Of a DNA stretch of 64,000 bases, positions 7,743-16,932 are shown piece by piece. A program made the position numbers and the translations under genes. The DNA comes from an uncultured Bacteroidota bacterium (lineage in GTDB: Bacteria > Bacteroidota > Bacteroidia > Bacteroidales > P3). The stretch spans positions 1 to 64,000 of the forward strand of contig CACYZN010000004.1 in NCBI GenBank assembly GCA_902778925.1, in the 5' to 3' direction. The number at the start of each line of letters is the position of its first letter. Position 1 is the first letter of the stretch. The notes under the pieces are model-generated. The model searched no databases and was not told where the DNA came from. It saw only the letters and a list, made by a program, of their open reading frames with translations.

Positions 7743-9197
7743 TTATTCTACGGTATAGTCTACGGTATGTTTGGTCTTCACCTGGTGCGAGAAAAGGCGC
7801 AACGGCAGGTCGCGGTCGCGGCCGCGGGTGTTGGTGGTGCGCAGGCCACGCAGACGCACCGTGCTGAGGTAGCCAATCTCGCGCTGCAGGTCGTCGAGGT
7901 TGTCGATGGGGTCGTAGATGTCGAGGCGTCGCACCGTCCAGGGGGCTTCGACCACGAGGCCGTCGACGTAGAGGTTGGGCCAGCACTTCTCGCGCAGCTC
8001 GGGGCGCGGGTTGTCGGCCGTGTCGAGCAGCATGATGCTCACCAGGGCGTGGTGCGCCATGGTGAGGCGGAAGGTGCAGTCGTGCATCACCACGTCGAAG
8101 GGGGTATAGGCGTTGTAGCTCGAGCGTATGCGCACCGGCACATAGTCCTCGAAGCGGCAACTGTCGAACAGCACAGTGCCGTACATCGAGCCGAAGATGG
8201 TCTGGCGGCCATGCAGGTAGCAGCGGTGCAGCGACACATCGCGCCCGTAGCAGTGTATGTCGAAGCGGTCTATGTCGCAGTCCACAAGCTCGGTGTGGCT
8301 CATGTTGTTGCTGCCAAAGACGCCCCAGTTGCCATGGGCCCGTATGCGCTCGTAGCGCGTGTTGTAGCAGTTGTTGAGCGAGAAGGCATAGCCATAGTTG
8401 CGCGAGCGGCCGTAGCCCGAGTAGGTACCGTCGACGGTGATGTCGCGCACCACTATGTCGGCGCTGTTGCCTATGCTGAACACGCCGTCGGCAATCATGC
8501 GGCTGCGCGGGGTGGTTACATGCATGTCCTCGACCAGCACGTTGTACTGGCCGCTGACCGAGAGGCAGTAGGTGCGGAAGGTGGAGGCCTTGGTGCGGTG
8601 CATGGTGAGGCCGCGCACGCTCTTGGCTGCCGTGTCGACCACATAGTAGGTGGCCTTGAGCTGGGTGGAGTCGGTGTTCCACGGCATAACGGGGGTATTG
8701 GCGGCCACGCCGTCGTGCAGCACCAGCAGGTCGCTGCGGTAGGCCATGTAGCCGAAGCCGCGCCGCTCGGTCCAGGGCTTCTGGTCGTAGAGGCGCAGCA
8801 GGCGTGTGCCGGTGGCCAGCTCGGGCACGGCGGTGAAGTCGAGGCCGTCGACGGTGGCCTTGTCGAGGTCCACCGTGGCGCCGGCGGTCGAGAGGCTGAA
8901 GAGGGCGCCGTGCTTCACGGTATTGGTCACGTATAGCACCAATCCGCCGAAGTCGGTGTGCCGGCCGAGGGGTATGGAGCGCCAGGCCGGAGGCAGCTCG
9001 AGCTCGAGGGTGTCGATGCCGGCATAGCTCACCGTGGTGCCGCGGGCCAAAGCCTCGGTGTGGGCGTTATAGAGGGCGTAGTAGCGCCCGATGCCGGTGG
9101 TAGCCTCGCGCAGGCCGTAGTCGAGCGGGCTCACGGGCTGGGCCGCGCCGGCCAGGTGGGCGGCGCAAAGCACAATCAAAGGGAGTAGCTTTTTCAT
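7743..9197 (-). CDS. Secreted right-handed beta-helix protein
   Basis: 484 residues from ATG at 9197. An alternative ATG at 9215 forms TAATG with the mnmA stop and would add six residues. The signal peptide is MKKLLPLIVLCAAHLAG. The body shows short beta-strand repeats typical of parallel beta-helices (for example YNVLVEDMHVTTPRSRMIADG, NSADIVVRDITVDGTY, MSHTELVDCDIDRFD, DVSLHRCYLHG, FDVVMHDCTFR). Such folds are common in polysaccharide-acting or surface proteins. No catalytic motif was recognised and no sorting domain is visible, so the function is unknown. Confidence 0.8.
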   Translation of the reverse strand: MKKLLPLIVLCAAHLAGAAQPVSPLDYGLREATTGIGRYYALYNAHTEALARGTTVSYAGIDTLELELPPAWRSIPLGRHTDFGGLVLYVTNTVKHGALFSLSTAGATVDLDKATVDGLDFTAVPELATGTRLLRLYDQKPWTERRGFGYMAYRSDLLVLHDGVAANTPVMPWNTDSTQLKATYYVVDTAAKSVRGLTMHRTKASTFRTYCLSVSGQYNVLVEDMHVTTPRSRMIADGVFSIGNSADIVVRDITVDGTYSGYGRSRNYGYAFSLNNCYNTRYERIRAHGNWGVFGSNNMSHTELVDCDIDRFDIHCYGRDVSLHRCYLHGRQTIFGSMYGTVLFDSCRFEDYVPVRIRSSYNAYTPFDVVMHDCTFRLTMAHHALVSIMLLDTADNPRPELREKCWPNLYVDGLVVEAPWTVRRLDIYDPIDNLDDLQREIGYLSTVRLRGLRTTNTRGRDRDLPLRLFSHQVKTKHTVDYTVE

Positions 9198-9214
9198 ACT
9201 GTCGTCGTTGAACA

Positions 9215-10312
9215 TTAACCAATCATGCCGGTGGCCAGCACCAGGCGCTTGCCGTCGGCCGACGGGCGGCTGTAGACAGTGGCATACTGTCCGGCGGCGA
9301 TGCCCTGGATGGGCTCGTCGCTAGCGAGGTGCATGGTGCCGTCGGGGTTGGGAGCCAGGTGGCCGGGGTGGAACTCGGGGGTATGGCGTATCTTGAAGTC
9401 GATGTCGGCAGGCAGCTCGATGTCGGGTGCCAGCGGGTGGAAGCCCAGCAGGTTCATCTCGCGGCCATGGGCGGCCTCAGGGTCGTAGCCCTGCGACACG
9501 TAGAGCACGTTCTCGTCGATGTCCTTGCGCACCACGAACCACGGACCACCGCTCAGGTAGAGGCCCTTGCGCTGCCCGATGGTGTGGAACCAGTAGCCGC
9601 GGTGGGTACCCAGCACACGGCCGGTCTCCAGCTCCACTATCTTGCCTTCGCGCTCGCCGAGGTAACGACGCAGGAAGTCGTTGTAGTTTATCTTGCCGAG
9701 GAAGCAGATGCCCTGCGAGTCCTTGCGGTCGGCCGACGGCAGCGCCGCCTGGGCCGCTATGGCGCGCACCTCTCTCTTCATCAATCCACCGATGGGGAAC
9801 ATGAGCTTCTGTATCTGCCGGTATTCGAGCTGCGAGAGGAAGTCGGTCTGGTCTTTCACCGGATCGACGGCGGTGGCGAGGAAAGTCAAGAGGCCGTCCT
9901 GCTCGCCCTGCTGGGTATTCCACTTCACACTTTCCACCCGGGCATAGTGGCCGGTGGCGATGCGGTCGTAGTCGTGGCCACAGCGGTCGTCGAAGGCGCC
10001 GAACTTGATGAGGCGGTTGCACATAACATCGGGGTTGGGTGTGAGGCCACGGCGCACACTGTCGATGGTGTAGCTCACCACCTTGTCCCAATACTCGCGG
10101 TGCAGGTCGACCTCCTCGAAGCGGCAGCCGTAGTGCCGCGCTATCCATTGGGTAATCTCTATATCCTCTTCGGCGGGACAGCTGATGTAGCCCTCCTCGT
10201 CCTCCATACCGATGCGGATGTAGTAGATATCAGGAGTGGTGCCCTGTTCCTTGAGCAGGTGCACCACTACCGAACTGTCTACGCCGCCCGATACCAGTGC
10301 TGCAATATTCAT
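9215..10312 (-). CDS. mnmA: tRNA-specific 2-thiouridylase MnmA
   Basis: 365 residues, usual length. MnmA adenylates and then thiolates U34 of Lys, Glu and Gln tRNAs. The ATP PP-loop SGGVDSS is at residues about 8-14. The first catalytic Cys is in [12 protein letters not shown], and the second is in [17 protein letters not shown]. The ATGHYAR motif and the C-terminal barrel region ([12 protein letters not shown]) are present. It lies 36 nt downstream of the long adhesin gene and overlaps the alternative start of the next gene. Confidence 0.97.
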   Translation of the reverse strand: MNIAALVSGGVDSSVVVHLLKEQGTTPDIYYIRIGMEDEEGYISCPAEEDIEITQWIARHYGCRFEEVDLHREYWDKVVSYTIDSVRRGLTPNPDVMCNRLIKFGAFDDRCGHDYDRIATGHYARVESVKWNTQQGEQDGLLTFLATAVDPVKDQTDFLSQLEYRQIQKLMFPIGGLMKREVRAIAAQAALPSADRKDSQGICFLGKINYNDFLRRYLGEREGKIVELETGRVLGTHRGYWFHTIGQRKGLYLSGGPWFVVRKDIDENVLYVSQGYDPEAAHGREMNLLGFHPLAPDIELPADIDFKIRHTPEFHPGHLAPNPDGTMHLASDEPIQGIAAGQYATVYSRPSADGKRLVLATGMIG

Positions 10313-10348
10313 ACAGGTATTAACGGCGCTCTTTCCTATTTATTGTAT

Positions 10349-13300
10349 TTACCTCACTACGAGCTTGCGCACCGCTGAGCCCTCGGTGGTGGTTACGCGC
10401 ACGAAGTAGGTGCCCTGCGGAAGGGCTGTTACATCGAAGGAGGGCTTGTCGGTACGCAACAGCTCGCGGCCATTGAGGTCGAGCAGACTAATCCAGGCAC
10501 TGCCATCCACCTCGACATACACCACGCTGGAAGCAGGGTTGGGATAGAGTGCAAAGGGCACTGCATCGACACCGTCGATACCGTCGGGGGGAACGGGAGT
10601 CTCGTTCTCGGTGCTGAAGGTGAGCGCCGTGCTCCACTCGCTGTATAGGGAGTCACCACACACTGCACGCACGCGTACACTGTACTGGGTGCCGGCACTG
10701 AGGTTGGCGAGGGTGTAGGGGTGTCCGCTCGCGGTATAGACAGTGCCATTGACCTCGAGCTGCCAAGCACTTTCGGTGCCGCCGGCTGTCCAGTCGACAG
10801 AAGCCACGGTGGTGGTCACATTCACAGTGTGCAGGTTGGTGGGCACGTTGCAGGTCTCGGGCTCGGGGCCAGGCTCCTCGCCGTCGGCATGACAGGTGGC
10901 GTCAAATGTAAGGAACACCTCGCCGGAGGTAAGGCCGCTGCAGTCGTCGACTGCGTACACCTCGATACCGTTGGCATTGACGATGCTGAAGCTTGCCTCG
11001 TAGTCGAAGGTGCCGCTCGTCCAACTGAGGGTGATGGGCTGGCCCAGGCAGGTGGTTACTGTCTGCGAGCCGTAGTTACCGGACGAGAGCTTCACCATAT
11101 CGATGGTGGAACCGCCCTGCATCACGGTGATGCCGGCGCTGCCGTTCCAGCCGTCGCCATAGCTGTCTGCCATCTCGACAGTGAACTCGCAGTTGCCGCC
11201 TTCGCATTCGGTGCGGCCGGTGACACTCGAGGCAATGCTGGTGTCGCCTGCACCACAGACAGCACGCACCTTTATGATGTAGCTTGTAGCCGACTCGAGG
11301 CCAGCGACGGAATAGGAGGCGGTATTCACTATGGTGGTAACGCCATTTGCCGTTACGGCCCACTCGGTCTCGGTGCCCATGGCGGTCCAGCTGACGTCCA
11401 TCGTATGGGCACCGACATTGGTCACAGTGAGGGCTGTGGGGGCAGGGCACGAGTTAATGTTGAAGCTTACGTTGTCGACAGCAGCGGGCACACCGTTGGA
11501 CGATGTCGCATCGTTGGTCCAGTAGAACACCAGCTTGTAGAGGCCGGGAGTGGTGATACTGACGGTGCCCACCATGGTGGTCCATTCCGATTGGTCGACC
11601 AGGACCGTCCCGCCATCGAGGGGGATGAAGCCGATAGGCAGTGCCGAGGCGGTAAGGCCAGTGGTGGCGTTGTTGCCCGTCGGGGTGAAGCTCGACGGGG
11701 CCAGGAAGACACGCAGGTAGTCGTAGGCGCTGGTAAGCATCTCGCCCACGCACTTCCAGTCGTAGCTGTAGGAATACTCGCCGGCGTCGAGGCTCAGCAC
11801 ACGGTAGGCGTAGGCATAGGCGCTGTTGCTGGAATTATAGGCATACGAACTGCCGTTGTTGGTGATGTAGAGTGCACTGGTACCGCCGTTCTGTGTGGCG
11901 GTGCCTATAGTCCAGCGGTTGGCGCTGGCGCCACCCACGAGCTGCCAGAAGGCATTGTCGGTGTCGGTACTGTCGAAACCGGTGCTGTAGGGGAAGGCGA
12001 CCACTGGGTTAATGTCTATAACCGTGACCACAATGGTCTTCGTGGCGGTGCCAAAACTGTTGGTCACCGTCACCGTTATGGTGTCGTGCCCAATGGTGCT
12101 ATAGTTGAGCACTATGCTGGAGTCGTTGTTTACCATGGTAGCCAGGCCTGCATCTGCCATCGAGGAGGTCCAGGAATAGGCAAGGTTTTCGGTCGAGCCT
12201 TCATCCAGATGCGCAGTGTATGTGGCATTGATGCCCACGTTGGCGTTGACGTCGCCGACGATGCTGACCACGGGAGCCATAGTGCGGCGCACGGCCACGT
12301 CGTCGAGGTGCAGATACCACTGGTCGGAGCTTTGGTGGTGGCGGAAGACCAGGTATATGGTCTGGCCGGCATAGTCGTTCAGCGATATGGTGTGTTTTAC
12401 ATAGTCGGCACCAGAAAGGGTGTAGGACTCGGCAGGCGTGCTGGCCGCGATAGCCGTCACATCGGTCGAGGTGGCCACATAGACCGAGATGTGCTCGGCA
12501 TAGTACGAACTGCTGTAGGCGCCCACATAGTATTCGGCTATGAAGCCATCCTCGTCGGGCAGTATGATGGCCGGGCTTATGAGGTAGTTGTCGGGGTAGA
12601 GCTCCGCGTCCTCGTACGATGCACTCATCATATAGCCCGTGCCATTGTGGGCGTAGCCCGATGTGGTGGCGTGCGACCAATTGTAGCCGTCGTTGTCGGC
12701 GTCGACCATCGTCCAGCATGCCAGCATGCCGGCCTGCTCGAAGCCTTCGTTCCAGGGGAAGGTGCTGATGCCCGAGCAGTCGCGCACAAACACCGTGTGC
12801 GTGGCGCTGCCGGAGCCGAGGCCGTTGGTGGCGGTGGCGGTGATAATGTCGGTTCCGCCGGCAGTGTAGACGATGGTCATCGTGCTGTCGGTTGCTGTAA
12901 TATCGGCCAGGCCCGCATCGGCCATGGCTGAGCTCCAGGTGTAGCCTATGCCGTCGAGTATGCCCTCGGTCAGCACGATTGCAAAGCTGTTGGTGCTGTC
13001 CTTGTCGACCAGTGCGGGACCGTCGATGGTGATGACGGGAGCACCGGTGATGCGCACCCCTACACCGCGCAGACGCATATTATTGCTGCTGCTGCCCGAG
13101 CCGGTGTGGCGGAAGGCTATGCGGATGGTCTGCCCGGCATAGCTGCTCAGGTCGGCCGAGCGCGAGGCGTAGTTGTTGCTGCTGCTGTAGGACTCGGCGA
13201 AGAGCGAGTCGGTGAAGTCGGCGACATTGGCGCCGCCGTCCGGGGCCACCCAAACCTGATAGGAGCAGCCGGTGAAGCCACGCACGCTCCACTCCACGAT

Positions 13301-15043
13301 GGCGCCGTCGGCGTTGCCAGGCATGGCGATGGCGGGAGTGACTGCCCAGTCGTCGGTTCCGCGCGACGAGAGGTAGGCGTTGCCACCGTTGCCGCCACGG
13401 CTCCAGTTGTGGTTATTGTTGTCATTGTCAATGAGGGTCCAGCACTCGATGGCGCTGCTGCTGCTGAAGTCGGCGGCCCACGGCAGTTCGTCGATGGGGT
13501 TGCACTCGCGCACATGCACGGCATAGGTGGCGGTGGCCGTGCCGTAGGCGTTGGTGGCGGTGGCGGTAATGGTGTCGTCGCCACCGGCGCTGTAGGTGAT
13601 CACGGCGGTGCTGTCGGTGGCTCCGATGGTGGCCTGACCGGCCGAGGCCATCAGCGAGCTCCAGCTGTAGCTTATGCCTGTCAGCGAGCCTTCGCTCACC
13701 ACAATGGCGAAGTTGCCGTTGGCTCCGGCGTCGACCGACGTCGGGCCGGTGATGGCGATTACCGGCGCCGTGGTCTGCCGCACGCCTATGTTCTGCAGGC
13801 GCATGGCGTTGTTGCTGCCCGAGGCGGTATGCGTGTGGCGGAAGGCGATGCGTATGGCCTGACCGCTGTAGCCCGAGAGGTCGAGCGTGCGGCTGGCGTA
13901 GCTGTTGTTGGTATAGGTCTCGCCGAAGAGCGAGTCGGTGAAGTCCTCGATGTTGGCGCCACCGGTCGGCGACACCCACACCTCGTATTTATTGTTGCTG
14001 TAGCCGCGCACACGCCATTCCAGTATGGTGCCCTCGGCATCGGAAGGCATCTGCACCAACGGCGTGATGGCCCAGTTGTCGCCTCCGCGCGAGCCGAGGT
14101 AGGCTCCGCTATTGCCACTGCTGCGGCTCCAGTTGCGACCGTTGTTGTCGCCGTCGACGAAGTTCCAGCACTGCAAATCGGCATCGCTAGCGAGGCTGGC
14201 GGTCCACGGCAGCGCTTCGGCGGTGCCGCAGTCTATCACCGTTACGGTGCGCGTGGCCGTGGCGCTGCCAAGGGCATTGGTGGCCACCACGGTCACCGTG
14301 TCGATGCCGCCGGCGGTGTAGGTGATGACGGCGGTGTCGCCCTGGTCGTCGATAGTGGCCTGGCCGGCGGTGGCCATCACCGAGCTCCAGGCATAGGTGG
14401 GGGTCAGTCCCTCGGTGAGGGTTACATGGAACATGGCGTCGACGCCAACCTGCGTGCTGTTGACGCCGCCCAGGGTGATCATGGGGGCACCGGCCTGGCG
14501 CACCACTATGTCGTCGAGTATCACCTGCCACTGGTCGGTACAGTTGTGGTGGCGGAAGACTATGTAGACCGTCTGCCCGGCATAGTCGTTCAGATTGATG
14601 GTGTGCTTCACATAGCTCTCGGTCGAAAGGGTATAACTCTCATTGGCGGTCGAGGCGGCTATGGTAGCCGGGTCGTTCGACGCCGAGACATAGACCGACA
14701 GATGCTCGGCATAGTAATAATCGTCGTAGGCACCCACATAGTACTCCAGCAGGAAGCCTTCCTCGTCGGGCAGCTCGATGGCCGGACTGATGAGGTAGTT
14801 GTCGGGCGTCAGCTCGTAGGCCTCGTTGTTGTACGAGTCGCTGTGAATGTAACCCGTGCCGCCGTGGGCATAGTCGCTCGAGTTGTCCACCTCCCAGTTG
14901 TAGCCGTCGCCGTCCTGGTCCACAATGGTCCAGCCGGCGAGCCCGCCTTCGAAATCCTGCGTGTAGGGGAACACTGCAATCTGTGCCATGGCCGCCCAAC
15001 TGCCAATCAGCAGGGCGACTGCAAACAGTAACGTCTTTTTCAT
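10349..15043 (-). CDS. Large choice-of-anchor J / PKD-like / Fn3 T9SS cargo protein
   Basis: 1564 residues with signal peptide MKKTLLFAVALLIGSWAAMAQ. Five choice-of-anchor J / cleaved-adhesin-like modules start near residues 22, 276, 520, 770 and 1015 (PYTQDFEGGLAGW, LPWTASLASDADLQCW, LPWAADFSSSSAIECW, FPWNEGFEQAGMLACW, FPYSTGFDSTD). The first four are each followed by an Ig/PKD-like repeat of about 85 residues (for example SWSSLMASAGQATI then ITYSAGGDDTITATATN). After that come an Fn3-like segment, a DSYGDGWNG module, another Fn3-like segment, and a C-terminal T9SS type A domain (LYPNPASSVVYV, GTYFVRV, VRKLVVR). It is predicted to be a surface adhesin or matrix binder. Modules 2 and 3 are very similar, so internal duplication is likely. 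Confidence 0.9.
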   Translation of the reverse strand: MKKTLLFAVALLIGSWAAMAQIAVFPYTQDFEGGLAGWTIVDQDGDGYNWEVDNSSDYAHGGTGYIHSDSYNNEAYELTPDNYLISPAIELPDEEGFLLEYYVGAYDDYYYAEHLSVYVSASNDPATIAASTANESYTLSTESYVKHTINLNDYAGQTVYIVFRHHNCTDQWQVILDDIVVRQAGAPMITLGGVNSTQVGVDAMFHVTLTEGLTPTYAWSSVMATAGQATIDDQGDTAVITYTAGGIDTVTVVATNALGSATATRTVTVIDCGTAEALPWTASLASDADLQCWNFVDGDNNGRNWSRSSGNSGAYLGSRGGDNWAITPLVQMPSDAEGTILEWRVRGYSNNKYEVWVSPTGGANIEDFTDSLFGETYTNNSYASRTLDLSGYSGQAIRIAFRHTHTASGSNNAMRLQNIGVRQTTAPVIAITGPTSVDAGANGNFAIVVSEGSLTGISYSWSSLMASAGQATIGATDSTAVITYSAGGDDTITATATNAYGTATATYAVHVRECNPIDELPWAADFSSSSAIECWTLIDNDNNNHNWSRGGNGGNAYLSSRGTDDWAVTPAIAMPGNADGAIVEWSVRGFTGCSYQVWVAPDGGANVADFTDSLFAESYSSSNNYASRSADLSSYAGQTIRIAFRHTGSGSSSNNMRLRGVGVRITGAPVITIDGPALVDKDSTNSFAIVLTEGILDGIGYTWSSAMADAGLADITATDSTMTIVYTAGGTDIITATATNGLGSGSATHTVFVRDCSGISTFPWNEGFEQAGMLACWTMVDADNDGYNWSHATTSGYAHNGTGYMMSASYEDAELYPDNYLISPAIILPDEDGFIAEYYVGAYSSSYYAEHISVYVATSTDVTAIAASTPAESYTLSGADYVKHTISLNDYAGQTIYLVFRHHQSSDQWYLHLDDVAVRRTMAPVVSIVGDVNANVGINATYTAHLDEGSTENLAYSWTSSMADAGLATMVNNDSSIVLNYSTIGHDTITVTVTNSFGTATKTIVVTVIDINPVVAFPYSTGFDSTDTDNAFWQLVGGASANRWTIGTATQNGGTSALYITNNGSSYAYNSSNSAYAYAYRVLSLDAGEYSYSYDWKCVGEMLTSAYDYLRVFLAPSSFTPTGNNATTGLTASALPIGFIPLDGGTVLVDQSEWTTMVGTVSITTPGLYKLVFYWTNDATSSNGVPAAVDNVSFNINSCPAPTALTVTNVGAHTMDVSWTAMGTETEWAVTANGVTTIVNTASYSVAGLESATSYIIKVRAVCGAGDTSIASSVTGRTECEGGNCEFTVEMADSYGDGWNGSAGITVMQGGSTIDMVKLSSGNYGSQTVTTCLGQPITLSWTSGTFDYEASFSIVNANGIEVYAVDDCSGLTSGEVFLTFDATCHADGEEPGPEPETCNVPTNLHTVNVTTTVASVDWTAGGTESAWQLEVNGTVYTASGHPYTLANLSAGTQYSVRVRAVCGDSLYSEWSTALTFSTENETPVPPDGIDGVDAVPFALYPNPASSVVYVEVDGSAWISLLDLNGRELLRTDKPSFDVTALPQGTYFVRVTTTEGSAVRKLVVR

Positions 15044-15426
15044 TTTGACTATATATTAATGGTTAATACTCACTCTAGCAGCTGATAGTCAGGTTGGTAC
15101 CGGGAGTCAAGGGGAAGTAATCAATAGTGCAAATATAGTAAATCTTTTCAAACATCTGCATTTTTATTTGTTAAATGTTTCACTGTCGCTTGAACCCATC
15201 GGTCATCCGCCTTGTCCAACCAACCTGTCTTATAGCTATCTACAGCAATCTTGTCTTACTCATCTCCTACTATATTGTTTGTATAAACTTTGTTAAATTT
15301 TATTTTAGTAAATAATAAGTAATGAATGAATAGCGTTATTGTCGCAGAAATTAAATATTGTATATTATGGGTGAAGCAACAGGCAGCACCCTGTCTTATC
15401 TTTAAAACGCTGAACACTACAAAGAT
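15044..15426. other. 383-bp AT-rich divergent intergenic region
   Basis: It holds the minus-strand promoter of the gene at 10349-15043 and a weak plus-strand TATCTTTA at 15397-15404 that could serve the gene at 15427. No RNA gene, repeat or further coding sequence was recognised. It is much more AT-rich than the genes on either side. Confidence 0.6.
15130..15137 (-). promoter_or_regulatory. Bacteroidetes -7 element (TATATTTG)
   Basis: The minus strand reads TATATTTGC, 87 nt upstream of the ATG at 15043. A TTTG at 15152-15149 lies only 11 nt away, closer than usual for a -33, so only the -7 is firm. Confidence 0.55.
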
Positions 15427-16197
15427 ATGGCACATCAGATTGAAGGATTCATGGGAGGCTTCCAAGGTAAGCTGGGGCCCGTGGTAGGCTACCGATGGAA
15501 CGGGAAATGGGTCATGCGGTCTCGGCCGCGGAGGGTGAACAACCCACAGACTGAGGCGCAACAGGCGCACCGCGAGGAGTTCCGCGAGCAGGTACGCCTC
15601 GCCGCCGCCATGCGGCAGGGCGTGGTGGCCGGCATGACGCTGGCGGCCAGACAGGTGGGCATGACGGCCTACAACCTCTTCGTGAGCCTCAACCAAGGCA
15701 GCTTCGACGACTTCGGCCAGCTGCGTATCGCCACCGGACCACTGGCACCGGTGGGCTTCACCTCGATGTCGTTCGAGGACAACCGCCTGGAGGTGAGCTT
15801 CGAGAAGAACCCCCGGCATATGCGCGCCGACCGCTACGACGGCGTGCGGCTGTACCTGTACAACACAGACACACGGAAGGGTTTCCTCACGGCGCCGGTG
15901 TACCGTATGGACGGCCGCATTGGTCTGGTGGTGCCGCAGTGGCTATCGGACGGCGGTACGGTGTATGTGTATGGCTTCGTGCAGGATGGCGAAGGGCGCT
16001 GCTCGGAGAGCGCCTGCCTGGGCGTGCTAGGCGGCTCTGCGGCCCTTGCCGAGGACCACGATGGTCACAGCGGCGAGGATAAGCACGATGCCGAGGAGGA
16101 GGCGACCGGTGAAAGGCTCGCCGAAGACCAGCACGCCGATAACGACGGCGGTGGTGGGTTCGAGGGCACCGAGTATGGCAGTGGGGGTGGAGCCTAG
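15427..16197 (+). CDS. DUF6266 family protein with run-on C-terminus
   Basis: 256 residues from ATG at 15427. Residues 1 to about 200 resemble DUF6266: start MAHQIEGFMGGFQGKLGPVVGYRW, then RSRPRRVNNPQT, a helical QQAHREEFREQVRLAAAM block, and a beta-rich second half ending VYVYGFVQDGEGRCSESACLGVLG. From about residue 201 the frame continues antisense to the convergent EamA gene for 171 nt and encodes an Asp/Glu/His/Gly-rich tail with no family look. The natural end was probably near 16027 and the stop appears lost. The function of DUF6266 is unknown. Confidence 0.8.
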   Translation: MAHQIEGFMGGFQGKLGPVVGYRWNGKWVMRSRPRRVNNPQTEAQQAHREEFREQVRLAAAMRQGVVAGMTLAARQVGMTAYNLFVSLNQGSFDDFGQLRIATGPLAPVGFTSMSFEDNRLEVSFEKNPRHMRADRYDGVRLYLYNTDTRKGFLTAPVYRMDGRIGLVVPQWLSDGGTVYVYGFVQDGEGRCSESACLGVLGGSAALAEDHDGHSGEDKHDAEEEATGERLAEDQHADNDGGGGFEGTEYGSGGGA

Positions 16198-16932
16198 GTA
16201 CTTGGCGGCATAGACCATCATCACCAGCGCCATAATGGCAGGCACCACGGCCAGCCAGCCCACCCAGAGCCAGGCCCGCGGCGTGGGCGGCAGCTGCAGC
16301 GGCTGCCCGCTGAGCAGGGCAAACAGGGCCATGCCGGCGGCGCAGTAGAAAAGCACGTAGAAATTGATTTTGAAGCTCGACATGTGCAGCGGCGACTTGT
16401 CGACCACCACGATATAGAGGGCGTAGGTGAGCGCCGACACCAGCACCAGCACCACGCCGCCAAGGTGCAGCGTGCTCCCGTCGCCATCGCCCCAGTAGAG
16501 CAGCAACACGCCCAACAGGCTCAGCACAATGGCACCGACGGTGCCGAGGGTGACACGCTCGCGGAAAAACGTGGCCATTATGGCCGCCGTCATCACCGGA
16601 TAGGTGAACAGTATGGTCGAAGCCACGCCGGCAGGCATCAGGTGGAAGCTGAGGTATAGTGTGAGCGACGAGAGAATGAACAGCACGCCGAGGGCCGAGA
16701 GGGTGCGGAACTCACGGCGGTCCAGCCGCAGTCCCTCGCTTCCGCGCAGGGCTTTCACCCCCATCACCGCAGCCACGATAACCCAGGCCAGACCGAAGCG
16801 GTAGAAAAGAACCGAGGGCGTATTCATGCCCTCGGCGTATAGGTTCAAGGCTCCCAGCGGGTTGGTGCCGTAGCACACCGCCGCGCCGATGGCGCAGACG
16901 GTGCCTATGAACTTAGTCCGGCTGGTTGCCAT
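16027..16932 (-). CDS. EamA/DMT family transporter
   Basis: 301 residues with about ten hydrophobic segments in two EamA repeats (GTVCAIGAAVCYGTNPLGALNLYA; LVLVSALTYALYIVVVDKS). It belongs to the drug/metabolite transporter superfamily of inner-membrane exporters; its substrate cannot be told from sequence. The start overlaps the 3' end of ftsZ by 20 nt, so it is probably cotranscribed as the last gene of the dcw cluster. Its 3' end overlaps the DUF6266 frame. Confidence 0.9.
   Translation of the reverse strand: MATSRTKFIGTVCAIGAAVCYGTNPLGALNLYAEGMNTPSVLFYRFGLAWVIVAAVMGVKALRGSEGLRLDRREFRTLSALGVLFILSSLTLYLSFHLMPAGVASTILFTYPVMTAAIMATFFRERVTLGTVGAIVLSLLGVLLLYWGDGDGSTLHLGGVVLVLVSALTYALYIVVVDKSPLHMSSFKINFYVLFYCAAGMALFALLSGQPLQLPPTPRAWLWVGWLAVVPAIMALVMMVYAAKYLGSTPTAILGALEPTTAVVIGVLVFGEPFTGRLLLGIVLILAAVTIVVLGKGRRAA

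Noticed and set aside
7009-8682. Longer 557-codon version of rsmE
   Set aside because: The extra N-terminal sequence is an out-of-frame reading of the beta-helix gene; the ATG at 7737 gives the normal RsmE length and start.
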